Shown here one piece after another: positions 35,508 through 46,770 of a DNA stretch of 64,000 nucleotides. The stretch is from assembly GCA_963693315.1 (NCBI GenBank), contig OY856188.1:158048694-158112693 (forward strand), written 5' to 3'. The translations under genes were made by a program, and so were the position numbers. Each line of letters starts with the position of its first letter. Position 1 is the stretch's first letter. Below the pieces are notes generated by a model. The model was not told the origin of the DNA. It ran no database searches and saw nothing but the letters and a program-made list of their open reading frames with translations. The DNA is from Diogma glabrata. Taxonomy: Eukaryota; Arthropoda; Insecta; Diptera; Cylindrotomidae.

Positions 35508-36092
35508 AGCCTTATTCCGGGACATCGTGAAATAGGAATTGAGAAATAAATTATAGCAATTTTTTCATAACTAGCATTCCGTGCCGCGGGAAATAACAAA
35601 TTCGTATTAGAAAATATTTCTTTATTTCTTTTGGATTTTTGAGATCAATTAAACTCAAGTAAGTAAAGAAGTAATTGGAATTTTTTCAATTCAAAGGTAT
35701 GGTTTGAAGTTTCTCAGAAAAAAACTTCAATTCACATTTTTCGTGTTTCGGATGGGATTCGAACCTACCCTCGTCAGTGCCCGGCTCGAATCCTTGGGTA
35801 GACACGCTATCCATTACGCCGTTGAGGCGATGACAATTTCAAAGTTGAAACTTCTTCATCACTTATTTATTTTTTACTCAAGTTGAATTTTTCCACTGTC
35901 ATTAGACTCTTTCATTTATTGCACTTTTTTCTCAATACACGAATCCCAGGGAAATGCCGGAATAGACGTACTGTATGCCTATTCCGGCATTTCCTTGGGA
36001 ATTGGGAATTGACAAAAAAAGTGCAATAAATGATATAAAGAAATATTTTCTAATACGAATATGTTATTTCCCGTGACACGGAATACTACCTT
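35508..36092. mobile_element. Palindromic element split by a tRNA-derived SINE-like insertion
   Basis: Right half 35970-36090 (CTATTCCGGCATTTCC... GTGACACGGAATACTACC) is the reverse complement of left pieces 35905-35960 and 35577-35625 (GCATTCCGTGCCGCGGGAAA). The left half is interrupted at about 35626-35905. Flanking GTGAAATAGGAATTGAGAAA (35529-35550) recurs inverted at 43980-44010 as another partial copy. Confidence 0.6.
35626..35905 (-). mobile_element. tRNA-derived SINE-like insertion
   Basis: Minus strand contains a pol III A-box-like GGCGTAATGGATAGCGTG (about 35803-35822) and, 50 bases on, a B box GGTTCGAATCC (35755-35765). The order and spacing fit a tRNA-derived promoter. Stems do not fold into a clean tRNA, so it is read as a SINE head rather than a tRNA gene. 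It interrupts one arm of the palindrome at 35508-36092. Confidence 0.5.
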
Positions 36093-36107
36093 ATGAACAA
36101 ATTTTTT

Positions 36108-39100
36108 TTTTTTTTTTTAATAAAATGTGTTGTGTAATAGGGTTTAGAATATGTGTCACAACAACACATAAATACCTTTTAAGACCCAGGTCGAGACCTG
36201 GGTCTCACTACAACTGGCGTTCTAAGGTGTAGATTAACGCTTTTTTTAAACATCTGTGGGTTGAAGCCACCTGAGACTAAGTGTTCCGGCAAACTATTCC
36301 ATTTGTACGCAGTTCGGACAAAGAAGTCTCTCTGCGATCTGCCAGTATGACAGCGCGGGTTCTTTACCGTTTCACTGGTTGCGGCAGCCGATTGCCGAGT
36401 GGAACGGGGGTAAGAATAAGTTTGAGGCATGATGCCGCTGATTTCATCTGAGCACTGCTGATGACGATATTTGTAAAAAACAACGAGGTCAGCAACAGTG
36501 CGACGATGTTGTAGGGAATCAAGTTTTGATGTCAAAGTTCGATCACCCACAATTCGTATAGCTCGCTTTTGAACAGAGTCCAAGAGGGCCAAGATGGAAA
36601 CAGAGGCAGCACCCCAAACTTGACAGCAGTACTCCATACAGGAACGAATATAGGACTTATAAACATGGAGCAATTGGTATGAAGTGAAAAATTTTTTGCA
36701 TCTATTTAGGAGGCCGAGTTTTTTAGACGCGCTTTTTGCCATCGCCATTACATGATCGTTCCAGAGTAGGTCATTTGAAACTGTGACACCCAATAAACGA
36801 ATGTTTTTACATTCACCTATTGGTTCATCACACATACTAAATAAAATATCTTTGGGGAACTCGGTCTTTAATCTGGAAACAATCAACAGCTGTGTTTTGG
36901 TGGAGTTGAAATTGACAAGGTTTTGGTCACCCCAGTCGGCGACTTTATTCAGGTCTTTGTTCACGTTTATGGCAGCGTCTCTCCGGGCAGGATTAATTCG
37001 TTCGTGCATTTTACCTTTTGAAGGAAGGGGCTCGAACGACTTGTGCAGAGTACTATCATCTGCAAAACTATTTATTGGGTTACGGGTGATTTTCAACAAT
37101 TCGTTGATATAAATCAAAAATAGGGTTGGGGATAATACTGAGCCTTGGGGTACACCAGCGTTAATTAGTTTAGACTCAGAAGAAAATCCGTCTAAGGTTA
37201 CCGAAATGTATCGGTTGGATAGAAAATTTTGAATCAGCTTCACAACATTGGGATGAAAACCGTACGCAACGAGCTTGTTGATTAAGTTGGCATGCCAGAC
37301 TCGATCGAATGCCTTGGAGATGTCTAAAGCGATAACGTATGTTTCACCACCTTTATCAAGTATGCTGTTCCAACAATGCGCTACATAGTTTAATAGATCG
37401 GTAGTTGATCTTTTGTTTCGAAAACCGTATTGGCTGTCGAATATTAAATGATTTTCTTCCAGAAATTTTGAAATATGTGTATTAATATAATGCTCATAGA
37501 CTTTGGATAGGACCGATGGTAAAGCTATTGGCCTATAATTTGAGATATCGGATTTTGGTCCCTTTTTGGGGACGGGCTGGACATTTGCCAACTTCCAGCA
37601 CGAGGGAAATATACCAGATTTGTAGGATTGGTAGAATATTTTAGTTAAAGTTGGTGCAAGTTCTTTGGAAAAGGTTTTTAAAATAATGGGTGGAATATTG
37701 TCCATTCCTGATGCTTTGTTGATGTTTAACCCCTTTAAAAGTTTAGCGACTATTTTGGGTTTGAAGTGAAGTTCATTCATATTAACTCCTGAAGACTGGA
37801 TTTGGGGGATTTCTTTAGGAGTTTCCAAAACAGTGGAGTTCAGAGCAAAGCGTTCAGCGAACAAGTTAGCTTTTCTTGCGGGATCATTGACGATTAGATC
37901 ACCATCAATAATATGGGGAATAGAAAATTTTGTACCAGAATTTAAAGAATTAATGGCACTGTAGAAACTCTTGTCAGAAACAGACATAGACGTAAGTTTT
38001 GAGGCTTTTGCTCTGTCAATTTCGGACTTTTCGTTTGAGATAATCTGATTAGATATTTTGTTGGCCTTTAGATATTGGGATCGATTAGTGGGAGTTTTGT
38101 TATGAATCCAAATATTAAATGATCTACGTTTGTTTCTAAGTGCCGTTTTGGCAGCTTTCGAATACAAGTATTTTTGTTTGGGTTTTACTATGGAGAAAGG
38201 GACAAATTTATTGATAGCAAATTGGATGGCTTCTGTAAAGTTTTGAGCAGAAACATTTACATTGTCAGTGTAAGAACAATGACGGTCGAAAGGGAAACCA
38301 TGGAAAAAATTTTGAAGACCACTCTTATCCATTTTTGAGTAGTGAAATATTTTACGGGCTTTAGGAGCTGTAGTTTTAAGTAAATCAGTTTTGATAACTG
38401 ATGAGATTAAATAATGATCAGAATTTCCAATACGGCCTTTCGCGACATCGACACTCGTAATATCTGGCATTGTGGTAAGATAGAGATCTAAAAGAAAACT
38501 ATTATCACCGCCATTACGGGGAGTGAAAGTCGGGCTTTTAACAATTTGGAATAGGCCCTGAGACGCGGCAAAAATTTCTGCCAGTTTTCCACTATTGTCA
38601 ACATCGTCGGTCGATTTGGAGAATTCCAACCATGATTTGTTGTGGACGTTGAAGTCACCGGTAACGATAACTTCACAGTTAGGGGACTTTGCTCTAATCT
38701 CGTCCATAATTTTTGTCAGTATATTAAAAAAGTTTGGGTTACGTTTGTTGGGGGACCGGTATAAAGCTATTGTAAAAAAAGTCATTTCTGGAAGACAAAT
38801 CTTTAAAACCATTGTATTGAAGCCGTCACCGTGTAGTTCAAAATTTGGAAAGCGCGTGCACGCAACACTCTCATGAATGAATGCGCATACGCCCTGATGG
38901 AGTTTGAAAGCTGATTCGAGCCTTTATTTGGAATTAAGCGATTATATAAAGAGAAAATTTTCAGAAAATTGTGTTTCTGTAAGGAATAGAATGTTCGGTT
39001 TGTCGTGCTCAAGATGATGTTGCACGTGGTCATGGTTAGCGTTCAATCCGCAGATGTTTTGAACATTTATTTTAAAATTTTTTATTGATTCATATATGTT

Positions 39101-39204
39101 TTGTCCCTGCAAATTCCGTGGACATGCCGCTTTATGGGCGGGTGGATTGCGCAAATTTGCTTTACCACTTGCAGACTTATTTTTTTTCGGTTGTACTGCC
39201 ATAT
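36108..39204 (-). mobile_element. Family B non-LTR retrotransposon, copy B2
   Basis: Poly(A) tail appears as T-run at about 36102-36118; a short 3' UTR (ending at TATTTATGTGTTGTTGTGAC) follows the ORF. The 5' end is at about 39204 next to a (TA)n tract. There is no ORF1 in this copy, so it is either 5'-truncated or the family has one ORF. It is the most complete copy of family B here. Confidence 0.85.
36179..39202 (-). pseudogene. B2 ORF: endonuclease and reverse transcriptase
   Basis: An 877-codon open frame (38812-36179) that can be extended in the same frame upstream of its first ATG to about 38920 (HQGVCAFIHES, FPNFELHGDGFNTM). The endonuclease N-terminus is in another frame at 39202-38942 (INVQNICGLNANHDHVQ, LFLTETQ), so one indel near 38920-38945 breaks the ORF. 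Motifs: GDFNVHNKSW, GNSDHYLISSV (endonuclease); GPKSDISNYRPIALPS, SQYGFRNKRSTTDLL, ALDISKAFDRVWH, GVPQGSVLSPTLF, FADD (RT); a C-terminal LQHRRTVADLVVFYKY block typical of this Jockey-like group. Confidence 0.8.
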
Positions 39205-39404
39205 ATATATATATATCAAAATGTTTATTTTATTTTTTTATGTTTTATTTTAAAATGCATAACTAAGTAAAAAATCCTATCATACTACAAAATATGACAT
39301 ATGCCAATATTTCATGATAAGATGAAGAAATAATAACAAAATAATAAGTGAAAAACAAATTGTGAGAAATTTGCAGAAAACAAAACAAAACTAAATGCCA
39401 ATAA

Positions 39405-39640
39405 TCCAGCTGATGCAGCGCACCCCAGACGCACCGCCCACCACCTCAATCGAGGCACAAAGCCCACACATAACTACGTGTTGGTCCGATTCCACGGAAG
39501 AGCTAATGAGCGGTACCGCTACGTAACGCTGCCCAGCTAAGACTGGAAGTGCTGCCGTTGACTAATTAAAGTTCGTCCGCCAGCACCCTAAGATATCATC
39601 TTGGCTAATGACATCTCCTGCCATTGCCAGTGGTATGTGA
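39405..39640. other. GC-rich island, coding-like, unassigned
   Basis: About 235 bases of markedly higher G+C than the surroundings. One plus-strand frame reads HNYVLVRFHGRANERYRYVT before a stop; none of the frames stays open. It looks like a fragment of a foreign coding region, possibly a retroelement ORF. Family not recognised. Confidence 0.35.
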
Positions 39641-39647
39641 TATCGCA

Positions 39648-40763
39648 AAAACAACAAAAAGGCTGTAAAAAAGCCGCGCCATGTTTTTCTTTAGCTTGAA
39701 ACTATCATTTTAACTATAAAAAATTAAATTCTTGTATCTTATTCTTTACAAAAACTTCTCAAATCATACAGCACTAGTTATAAAATTTCTTAATGGCATT
39801 TTGTTTTCTAAACATCTAGCTATATTATATAATTTAAGTAATACTCTAGAACTACATATCATAATTCTAAAATATATAATAAATATGCACATTTATTAAA
39901 ATTTATTTAAGCAGAGGAAATATAATTTATTTTTTTTTCTATAAAAAACCGCTCACTTTCACTTACATATTTCTTGAACAAAAACCTTGGTGCGACCTTT
40001 TCTTAATATGACAATAAAGCCAACCGCATAGTGACTATGGTTGACTCATAATAAACATTATATTGAAATAACCATTGATTAAATAGCAATCTTAAATGAA
40101 TATCAATGAATGTTAAAATTCAGTACGAAAAGAAATTTATTGATAATGTTATTTCATAGTCATCGTTATATTGTTATAGTTGCCATTTGCTAGATATTCT
40201 TACAGCAAATCATGTCTTATATAAAATTAAGCATACCGTAATAATATAAAGGGAATTTCAAATAGATTACTATACTTCAGGAAAATTGTAGAAAATATGA
40301 TACTGACTTAATTAATATAATTAGAAGTCCACTGTTGAATTCATCGGCTTTTCACAGTCGTCTGAAAATAGACCTTAGAAATGACATTATTAAATTAATT
40401 GAGAAAAGGTCGCGCCAAGGTTTTTGTTCAAGAAATATGTAAGTGAAAGTGAGCGGTTTTTTATAGAAAAAAAAATAAATTATATTTCCTCTGCTTAAAT
40501 AAATTTTAATAAATGTGCATATTTATTATATATTTTAGAATTATGATATGTAGTTCTAGAGTATTACTTAAATTATATAATATAGCTAGATGTTTAGAAA
40601 ACAAAATGCCATTAAGAAATTTTATAACTAGTGCTGTATGATTTGAGAAGTTTTTGTAAAGAATAAGATACAAGAATTTAATTTTTTATAGTTAAAATGA
40701 TAGTTTCAAGCTAAAGAAAAACATGGCGCGGCTTTTTTACAGCCTTTTGGTTGTTTTTGCGAC
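39648..40763. mobile_element. Long inverted-repeat element (arms of about 360 bp)
   Basis: Left arm 39650-40006 begins CGCAAAAACAACAAAAAGGC and right arm 40394-40760 is its near-perfect reverse complement. Shared inner words include TAAAAAAGCCGCGCCATG, CCGCTCACTTTCACTTAC and AACAAAAACCTTGG. The 390-bp spacer has no coding sequence. Target duplication not resolved. Confidence 0.75.
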
Positions 40764-41684
40764 GATTTGACTGTTTTTTGTAAAGTTATAATATAATATG
40801 GAAGAATCAAATTATTATTATCCATATAAAATGTTTTCTACAGAGAACTTTACTCTCGATTTTTTATCAATCTAGGACCTAGGTGCAATATTTTAAAAAA
40901 TAAAAGTATCATTTTTATGTAAACAGGTCTCAACTCATGACATGAACAACTCATGAAAAAGTAAAAGAAATATTCGAAAATAAGTCTAAAGCAATGCATT
41001 CGAAAATTAATAAAATTATTACATACAACGGAAACACACACATAAAAACTATAGTCTTTGACTAATAATTTAAAAAAATTAACATAACAATTTTATAAAA
41101 GATCTTGAGGATAGCATAAAAGCTCAAATCGATTGTTATTTACTCAAAATAAATAATAAACAAAACAACATTGTGCGAAAAAAGATGTGAAATTAAGTGT
41201 TTCGCAATTAAACAATTTTTTTAAAAATTCTTGATTATGTTCAGCCAAGTACCATTGGTGTCTTCCATAAACTTTATAGTCTATGATTGACTGAAAGTTT
41301 TAAAAAATTTCAGTTTTTACGGTTATATATCACCTCAATCTCGAAATCAACACATACACCTATTTTCAAGCGAAAGTACTGTTGGTTTTTTGTAAATAAA
41401 ATGGTACCGGGTAATCTGATTTTAAAACGGTTTTCAATTTTAAATAGCTCAATATTGGTGGAGTATTTTGGAATATAATTTGTTTTTTTATCCTAACTAA
41501 ATCATTAAAAAAATTAATTTAAAGTTTGATAAAAGTTTTTCAATAGAAAAAAATCAAAAAAAAAATCAGAAAATAATAGAATTTTTAATTTTATTTCATA
41601 AATAATTGACTAAATAAATTGTTTAACAATATTTGATTATTTGATTAATTTATTAAATTTAATTAATGTTAATATAATATAAAG

Positions 41685-42030
41685 TTAATATCTTATGTGA
41701 CCGCCTTGTAGTGCAATCGTTTCGCGCATTCTATTAGACATTGAATTTAACAAATTGATGAAATATTGGCGCCAATCAACGCCTCTGTGAAACACTTGGT
41801 GTTCACTCCTAACTTTGCCTTTGATCTCCGACCCGAAATTCTCAACAAGATTTAACTCTGGAGAGAGACTGAAAATACAAATTTCTACATTAATTAAATA
41901 TTTAAAATTACAAGATAAAATTAATTCACCTCGGGTGATCAAACACAAAATCCCGTGTATCGCCTATATTTTCATTAATCCATTGTTTGACAGCATTTGA
42001 AGTGTGTACCGGATGATTGTCGTGTAACAA
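41685..42030 (-). pseudogene. Tc1-like transposase 3' part, minus-strand arm
   Basis: Mirror image of the plus-strand copy. Contains LSPELNPVENFGSEIKGKVR and the terminal QGGHIRY. It lacks about 22 residues present in the other arm (a deletion around HSNDQIWDSI), so the two arms have diverged. Confidence 0.75.
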
Positions 42031-42043
42031 CAAGACCATACCG

Positions 42044-42511
42044 AGCGATACGTTGACTATTTGGAGAACTATTTGAAGCTATACATTGATGAACACTTTG
42101 ACGATGGTATGGTCTTGTTGTTACACGACAATCATCCGGTACACACTTCAAATGCTGTCAAACAATGTATTAATGAAAATATGGGCGATACACGATATTT
42201 TGTGTTTAATCACCCGAGGTGAATTAATTTTATCTTGTAATTTTAAATATTTAATTACTGTAGAAATTTGTATTTTCAGTCTCTCTCCAGAGATAAATCC
42301 TGTTGAGAATGTCGGGTCAGAGATCAAAGGCAAAGCTAGGAGTGAACACCAAGTGTTTCACAGTAATGATCAGATCTGGGATTCCATTGTGAGAGCGCAC
42401 GACATGATGAGAGGCGTTGATTGGCGCCAATATTTCATCAATTCGTTAAATTCAATGTCTAATAGAATGCGCGAAATGATTGCAGCACAAGGCGGACACA
42501 TAAGATATTAA
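42044..42511 (+). pseudogene. Tc1-like transposase 3' part, plus-strand arm, with intron
   Basis: Reads RYVDYLENYLKLYIDEHF then LLLHDNHPVHTSNAV, which holds the second catalytic Asp of the DDE triad, and after an intron (about 42222-42280, gtgaat...ttttcag) continues SLSPEINPVENVGSEIKGK with the third catalytic residue (Glu in PVEN). It ends QGGHIRY and TAA at 42509-42511. Splicing restores the family pattern P-S-P-x-x-N-P-x-E-N. The N-terminal helix-turn-helix domains and first Asp are absent, so it cannot be active. Confidence 0.75.
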
Positions 42512-42839
42512 CTTTATATTATATTAACATTAATTAAATTTAATGAATTAATCAAATAATCAAATATTGTTAAACAATTTATTTAGTCAATTATTTATGA
42601 AATACAATTAAAAATTCTATTATATTCTGATTTTTTTTGATTTTTTTCTATTGAAAACTTTTATCAAACTTTAAATTAATTTTTTTAATGATTTAGTTAG
42701 GATAAAAAAACAAATTATATACCAAAATACTCCACCAATATTGAGCTATTTAAAATTGAAAACCGATTTAAAATCGGATCACCCAGTACCATTTTATTTA
42801 CAAAAAACCAACAGTACTTTCGCTTGAAAATAGGTGTAT

Positions 42840-44400
42840 TTGTCATTTTCGCCTTATCTTACCACATAAATATACGTAAATACATAAATTTTCATTTTCA
42901 GTTAGAAATTCGTTGTGAATAATGGATATTAAACAATCAAGTCCTCACCATAAGGGTTATGTTCTATTTTTTCAAAGTACGGAACCCTTAAAATAATAAT
43001 AAAATTTTCTCAAATTCTTTTCTTTATATCTCATAAAGCTTAAAAACACAAAATTTTAAAGCCTACTAAATTATTTTTTAATCTCATCACTTCAAAATAA
43101 CTACCAACGTTCTAAAATAAAATGAAATAAAAATTAAAATTTATCATCGATATAACATTTGTTGGGTTCTCTCAGATAACAAATTTACATAATAGACCAA
43201 ATACATGTTTTCACAACATCGTTTTCTTAACACATCAATAATAGGTCTCTTTACTGAAAGCATAGTCTAAATATATTCTTTTTTCTAATATCTTTATAAT
43301 TACCAACTTCCATTTAATATATTAATAAAACATTTGATGGGTTTTCTGGATACAAACATATATTTGCTATCGAAAACAACTATATGTTTGCAAACTAATC
43401 TGGGTTCGTGTTTAAGTTTTTTAACTGTTGTTAAATATTACCAATATTGAGGAATAATAAATTTCAATTCGCATAATTTTGTGTTTTACAATTCTGTACA
43501 TTTGGTTGGTTTTTGAAAATTCGCCAAAATGATACTAAATTACTACATTCATATCAATGCTACCAACGTGGTATAAAAATTTGTGAAAACATTTTAATTT
43601 TACTAAAAGTTTGGGAAAGCAAAATTTTGATTTTATAAACTTTCAGAAAAAAGCATGAATGCTGACTTTTTTTTTTACTAATGAGAAACATAGAGTTAAA
43701 TAAGATATACTTTTATTGATAACTTTGAATACAGTTGTAGAAAAAATGCAAATTATTCGAAATGAAAATTTTAACCTTTAAAACCTATTCGGTGCACAGT
43801 ATATATACTAGTAGTGTCTTTCAAAACATGGCGCGCAAGACACTACCGCGTCTCTTGATCTCACGCTAACTCATATGTCAATGGCAGGGACTGGAGTACG
43901 CAGGGTAGTCAGACCCGTAGATCAACATTGATCATAATCGATCAAAATCGATCCCTCCTGCGGGATTGCTATAATTTATTTCTCAATTCCTATTTCACAA
44001 TGTACCGGAATAGGGCTACTGGTGTCAAAATATACTGTTCTTTTATTACTCATAACCCAGAAGTTTGACGCTTTTCTGTTCTTTTATTGCACTAGTGTTA
44101 ACTCCCATGACTCGCAAATTTTTTGGGAGCATAATTATTCTAGATGTCAAATTTTAATTCCAAAATATAAACGGAAAAAGTACAAAACAATAAATTATCT
44201 CACAGGGATAAAAATTATTAAAAAAATGGAAACAGTTATATTATAATTAATAATACCTAATATTTATTTTTATTTATTTAATTTATACGTTTTATTTTAA
44301 TATTTTTTATTAAGAATTTAGACTAATTTAAATGAAAACTTTCTTTTTATTTAATAAAAATAATTAAATTCTTTAAATTTTAACTTTGAAAAAAAGAAAC
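42840..44400. other. A/T-rich stretch, no gene recognised
   Basis: No supported gene. About 43974-44025 is an inverted partial copy of the palindromic repeat seen at 35508-35556. About 43918-43965 has GATC-rich words (ATCAACATTGATCATAATCG) resembling family X ends. Confidence 0.4.
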
Positions 44401-44408
44401 GCAGAAAT

Positions 44409-45019
44409 TTAAATTAAAAAATAACCACAAATTCAAAACAAAATTGTCCTGCTATGCGCATGTAAAAAAAAACAAATTGTTTTATCCTCTGTTTTATACA
44501 AGAAAAATAGAAGATAGATCTAAGGATAGATCAACAATCCTCGGATAGATTTTTTATTTTATCCTGATTCATTTATCCTGATTCATACAATACAAACGAC
44601 ACTTAATCCGAGGATTTATCTTCTATCCGTATTCATACAATCGTCCCTTAAATTAAAAAATAACCACAAATTGAAAACAAAATTTTCCTGCTATGCGCAT
44701 GTCAAGAAAAAAAAACAAATTGTTTTATCCTTTGTTTTATAGAAGAAAACTAGAAGATAGTTCTAAACCAAGCTACAGACCTACAATCAATTTGTCAATC
44801 AATTAAAAATGAAAATAAACGAAATAAAATTTAGGGGATTTTTACTCTAAATTTTATTTGGTTTATTTTCGTTTTCGAATTGATTGACAAATTGATTGTA
44901 GGTCTGTAGCATATTTAAGGATAGATCAACAATCCTCGGATAGATTTTTTAATTTATCCTGATTCATACAATACAAACGAGGATTTATCTTCTATCCGCG
45001 TTCATACAATCGGCCCTTA
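44409..45019. repeat. Tandem duplication of a 239-bp unit
   Basis: Unit 1 begins about 44409 and unit 2 about 44648, both starting TTAAATTAAAAAATAACCAC and sharing CCTGCTATGCGCATGT, GATAGATCAACAATCCTCGG and ATCTTCTATCCG. Unit 2 is enlarged by a MITE insertion (about 44766-44911). Confidence 0.75.
44766..44911. mobile_element. MITE with GCTACAGACCTACAATCAAT ends
   Basis: GCTACAGACCTACAATCAAT near 44767 is repeated inverted, ending CTGTAGC near 44909, with arms of about 33 bp or more. It is absent from the sister tandem unit, which gives the empty site. No coding capacity. Confidence 0.75.
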
Positions 45020-45269
45020 GAATATTCTACTTTTTTTCACTTCGCCCAATATCTAACGAAAGAGCATTAAAAATCAAAAGTAAGAGACCGGCGTAAAGTT
45101 GTATCAAATCCAAACTAATTTTCTTTTGACGCTCCATTGCCTTTATATCATTTCTAACACTCTATTTCTGACAGAAATGTCAAAATTAATTTTAATTTTT
45201 ACAAGATAATTCAATCGTAAAAAAAGGGCAGAAGTTAAATCTTTTAAGGAAACTAAATTATTATTTCAA
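45020..45269 (+). promoter_or_regulatory. Presumptive promoter and 5' UTR of KCTD9
   Basis: 250 bases between the tandem duplication and the KCTD9 start codon. An in-frame TAA at 45207-45209 precedes the ATG, so the coding region does not extend upstream in this exon. No clear core promoter motif can be assigned. Confidence 0.35.
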
Positions 45270-46257
45270 ATGGATCACTGTACATCTGTAACGTCTTCTA
45301 AATGGATAACACTCAATGTAGGGGGGCAAATTTTTACAACAACATTAAGTACTCTTACAGAAAAGGAACCAACTAGTATGCTGGCCAGAATGTTTTCTCA
45401 AGATTGTAGTATTGCACCTAGTAATTTAGATAATCAAGGCGCATATCTAATCGACCGAAGCCCTCAGTATTTCGAACCCATTTTGAATTATTTAAGACAT
45501 GGACAACTTATATATGATTCAAATATTAATCCAAAGGGAATTTTGGAAGAAGCGAAGTTTTATGGAGTAGACAGCTTAATCGTAAAACTGGAAGAGTGTA
45601 TTTATGAGTCAAGATCAAGATCAGATGAACCCTTGTGCAGGAGCACAGTGATAAAAGCATTAATAGGCACTTCACATATATCAGAACTACGTTTCCAAGG
45701 TATTGATTTATCTGGTTGTGATTTAAGAAAGCTGGATTTAAGCAATATAAATTTCAAGGTAAAGTAAGTCTCTCATAAGGTGAATTTATTTCTAAAAATC
45801 ATTTTAGTATGCATGTCTTCGTCGATGTAATTTGCAACTAGCAAACCTAAATCATTGTTGCCTAGAACGTGCTGATTTGTCATATGCAAACTTAGAAGGG
45901 GCGCAATTAGTATCAGTCAAAGGCTTATGTGCTAATTTAGAAGGTGCTAATTTGCAACAATGTAATTTTGAAGATCCTCTTGGATCAAAAACTACTAGTT
46001 TGGAAGGGGCTAATTTAAAAGGAGCCTGTCTAGAGGGCAGTAATATGGCTGGTGTTAATTTACGCGTTTCTTGTTTAAAAAATGCTAATCTAAAAAATTG
46101 TACTTTGAGAGCTGCGATATTAGCTGGTGCTGATTTGGAACGTTGTAATTTATCAGGAAGTGATTTGCAGGAAGCAAATTTAAGAGGTGCCAATTTTAAA
46201 GATGCTGAACTAGAATTAATGCTAACACCGTTACATATGTCACAAGCGATCAGATGA
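45270..46257 (+). CDS. KCTD9: BTB/POZ and pentapeptide-repeat protein KCTD9
   Basis: Two exons, 45270-45758 and 45808-46257, with a 49-bp gt-ag intron; 312 residues. Residues about 12-105 are the T1-type BTB domain (WITLNVGGQIFTTTLSTL, LIDRSPQYFEPILNYLRHGQ). From about 140 the chain is a pentapeptide-repeat helix (A(N/D)LxG pattern: LEGANLKGACLEGSN, LERCNLSGSDLQEANLRGAN). The C-terminus ELMLTPLHMSQAIR closely matches human KCTD9. KCTD9 is a cullin-3 substrate adaptor; BTB mediates pentamer assembly and CUL3 contact. The human protein has about 80 more N-terminal residues (a doublecortin/KHA-like segment) that are not seen here: an in-frame stop lies 61 bases upstream, so the domain is lost or on another exon. 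No stops or frameshifts. Confidence 0.93.
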
Positions 46258-46770
46258 GTTTAATTTAATTGTTTAAGACATTACATTATTATCGAAAGAA
46301 TCTTATCCAATACAATATCCCTTTGATCTACATAATTGTTTTAAAATTGGCGACATTGTGGTAATTTTTCGTGTGTTGAAGAATAAGACCAATAAAACTT
46401 AAAATTGTTGAATACTAATTAGGAATTAAAAGTTAATTTTAAATTTAAAAATTTGATTTTTTCTAATACTATTTTATTATGGATTTATTATAAAATCTAA
46501 AACAAATCAAAGACCAGTTTGCATTGTTCGAGCAAATGATCAGAATTTAACGGCTAATTTCATTGACAGATACAGACAATCAATACCTTTTTGCAAGTAA
46601 TGGTAGGGCGGAACGATAAAATGTCAGTCCTAAATGACACAATATCGGGCATGAACAGAGATATAAGTAACATAAGCTGTGTTTTATTTGCCCAACCGGA
46701 ATTCGTATTGAACTGTCAAAAAATAGATTTCAAATAAAACGGACCAAAGATTTGGATTTGTACACATATA
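46258..46770 (+). other. KCTD9 3' UTR and downstream intergenic DNA
   Basis: AATAAA at 46391-46396, about 135 bases after the KCTD9 stop, is a candidate polyadenylation signal. Nothing else is recognised before the MITE at 46771. Confidence 0.4.

Larger units (their letters stand above)
41357..42836. mobile_element. Palindromic Tc1/mariner-like element (two transposase 3' halves head to head)
   Basis: Ends CACCTATTTTCAAGCGAAAG and inverse, flanked by TA on each side (41355-41356, 42837-42838), the Tc1/mariner target. The two arms (41357-42040 and 42105-42836) are inverted copies of each other; each carries the 3' half of the transposase and the terminal region. The single-copy centre (42041-42104) belongs to the plus-strand transposase reading. 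Confidence 0.8.

Noticed and set aside
36783..37112. Plus-strand open frame repeated at 62048-62377 and partly at 10424
   Set aside because: It lies opposite the RT coding strand of family B and repeats only because the element repeats.
45852..46193. 113-codon open frame antisense to KCTD9 exon 2
   Set aside because: Shadow of the strongly periodic pentapeptide-repeat coding strand.
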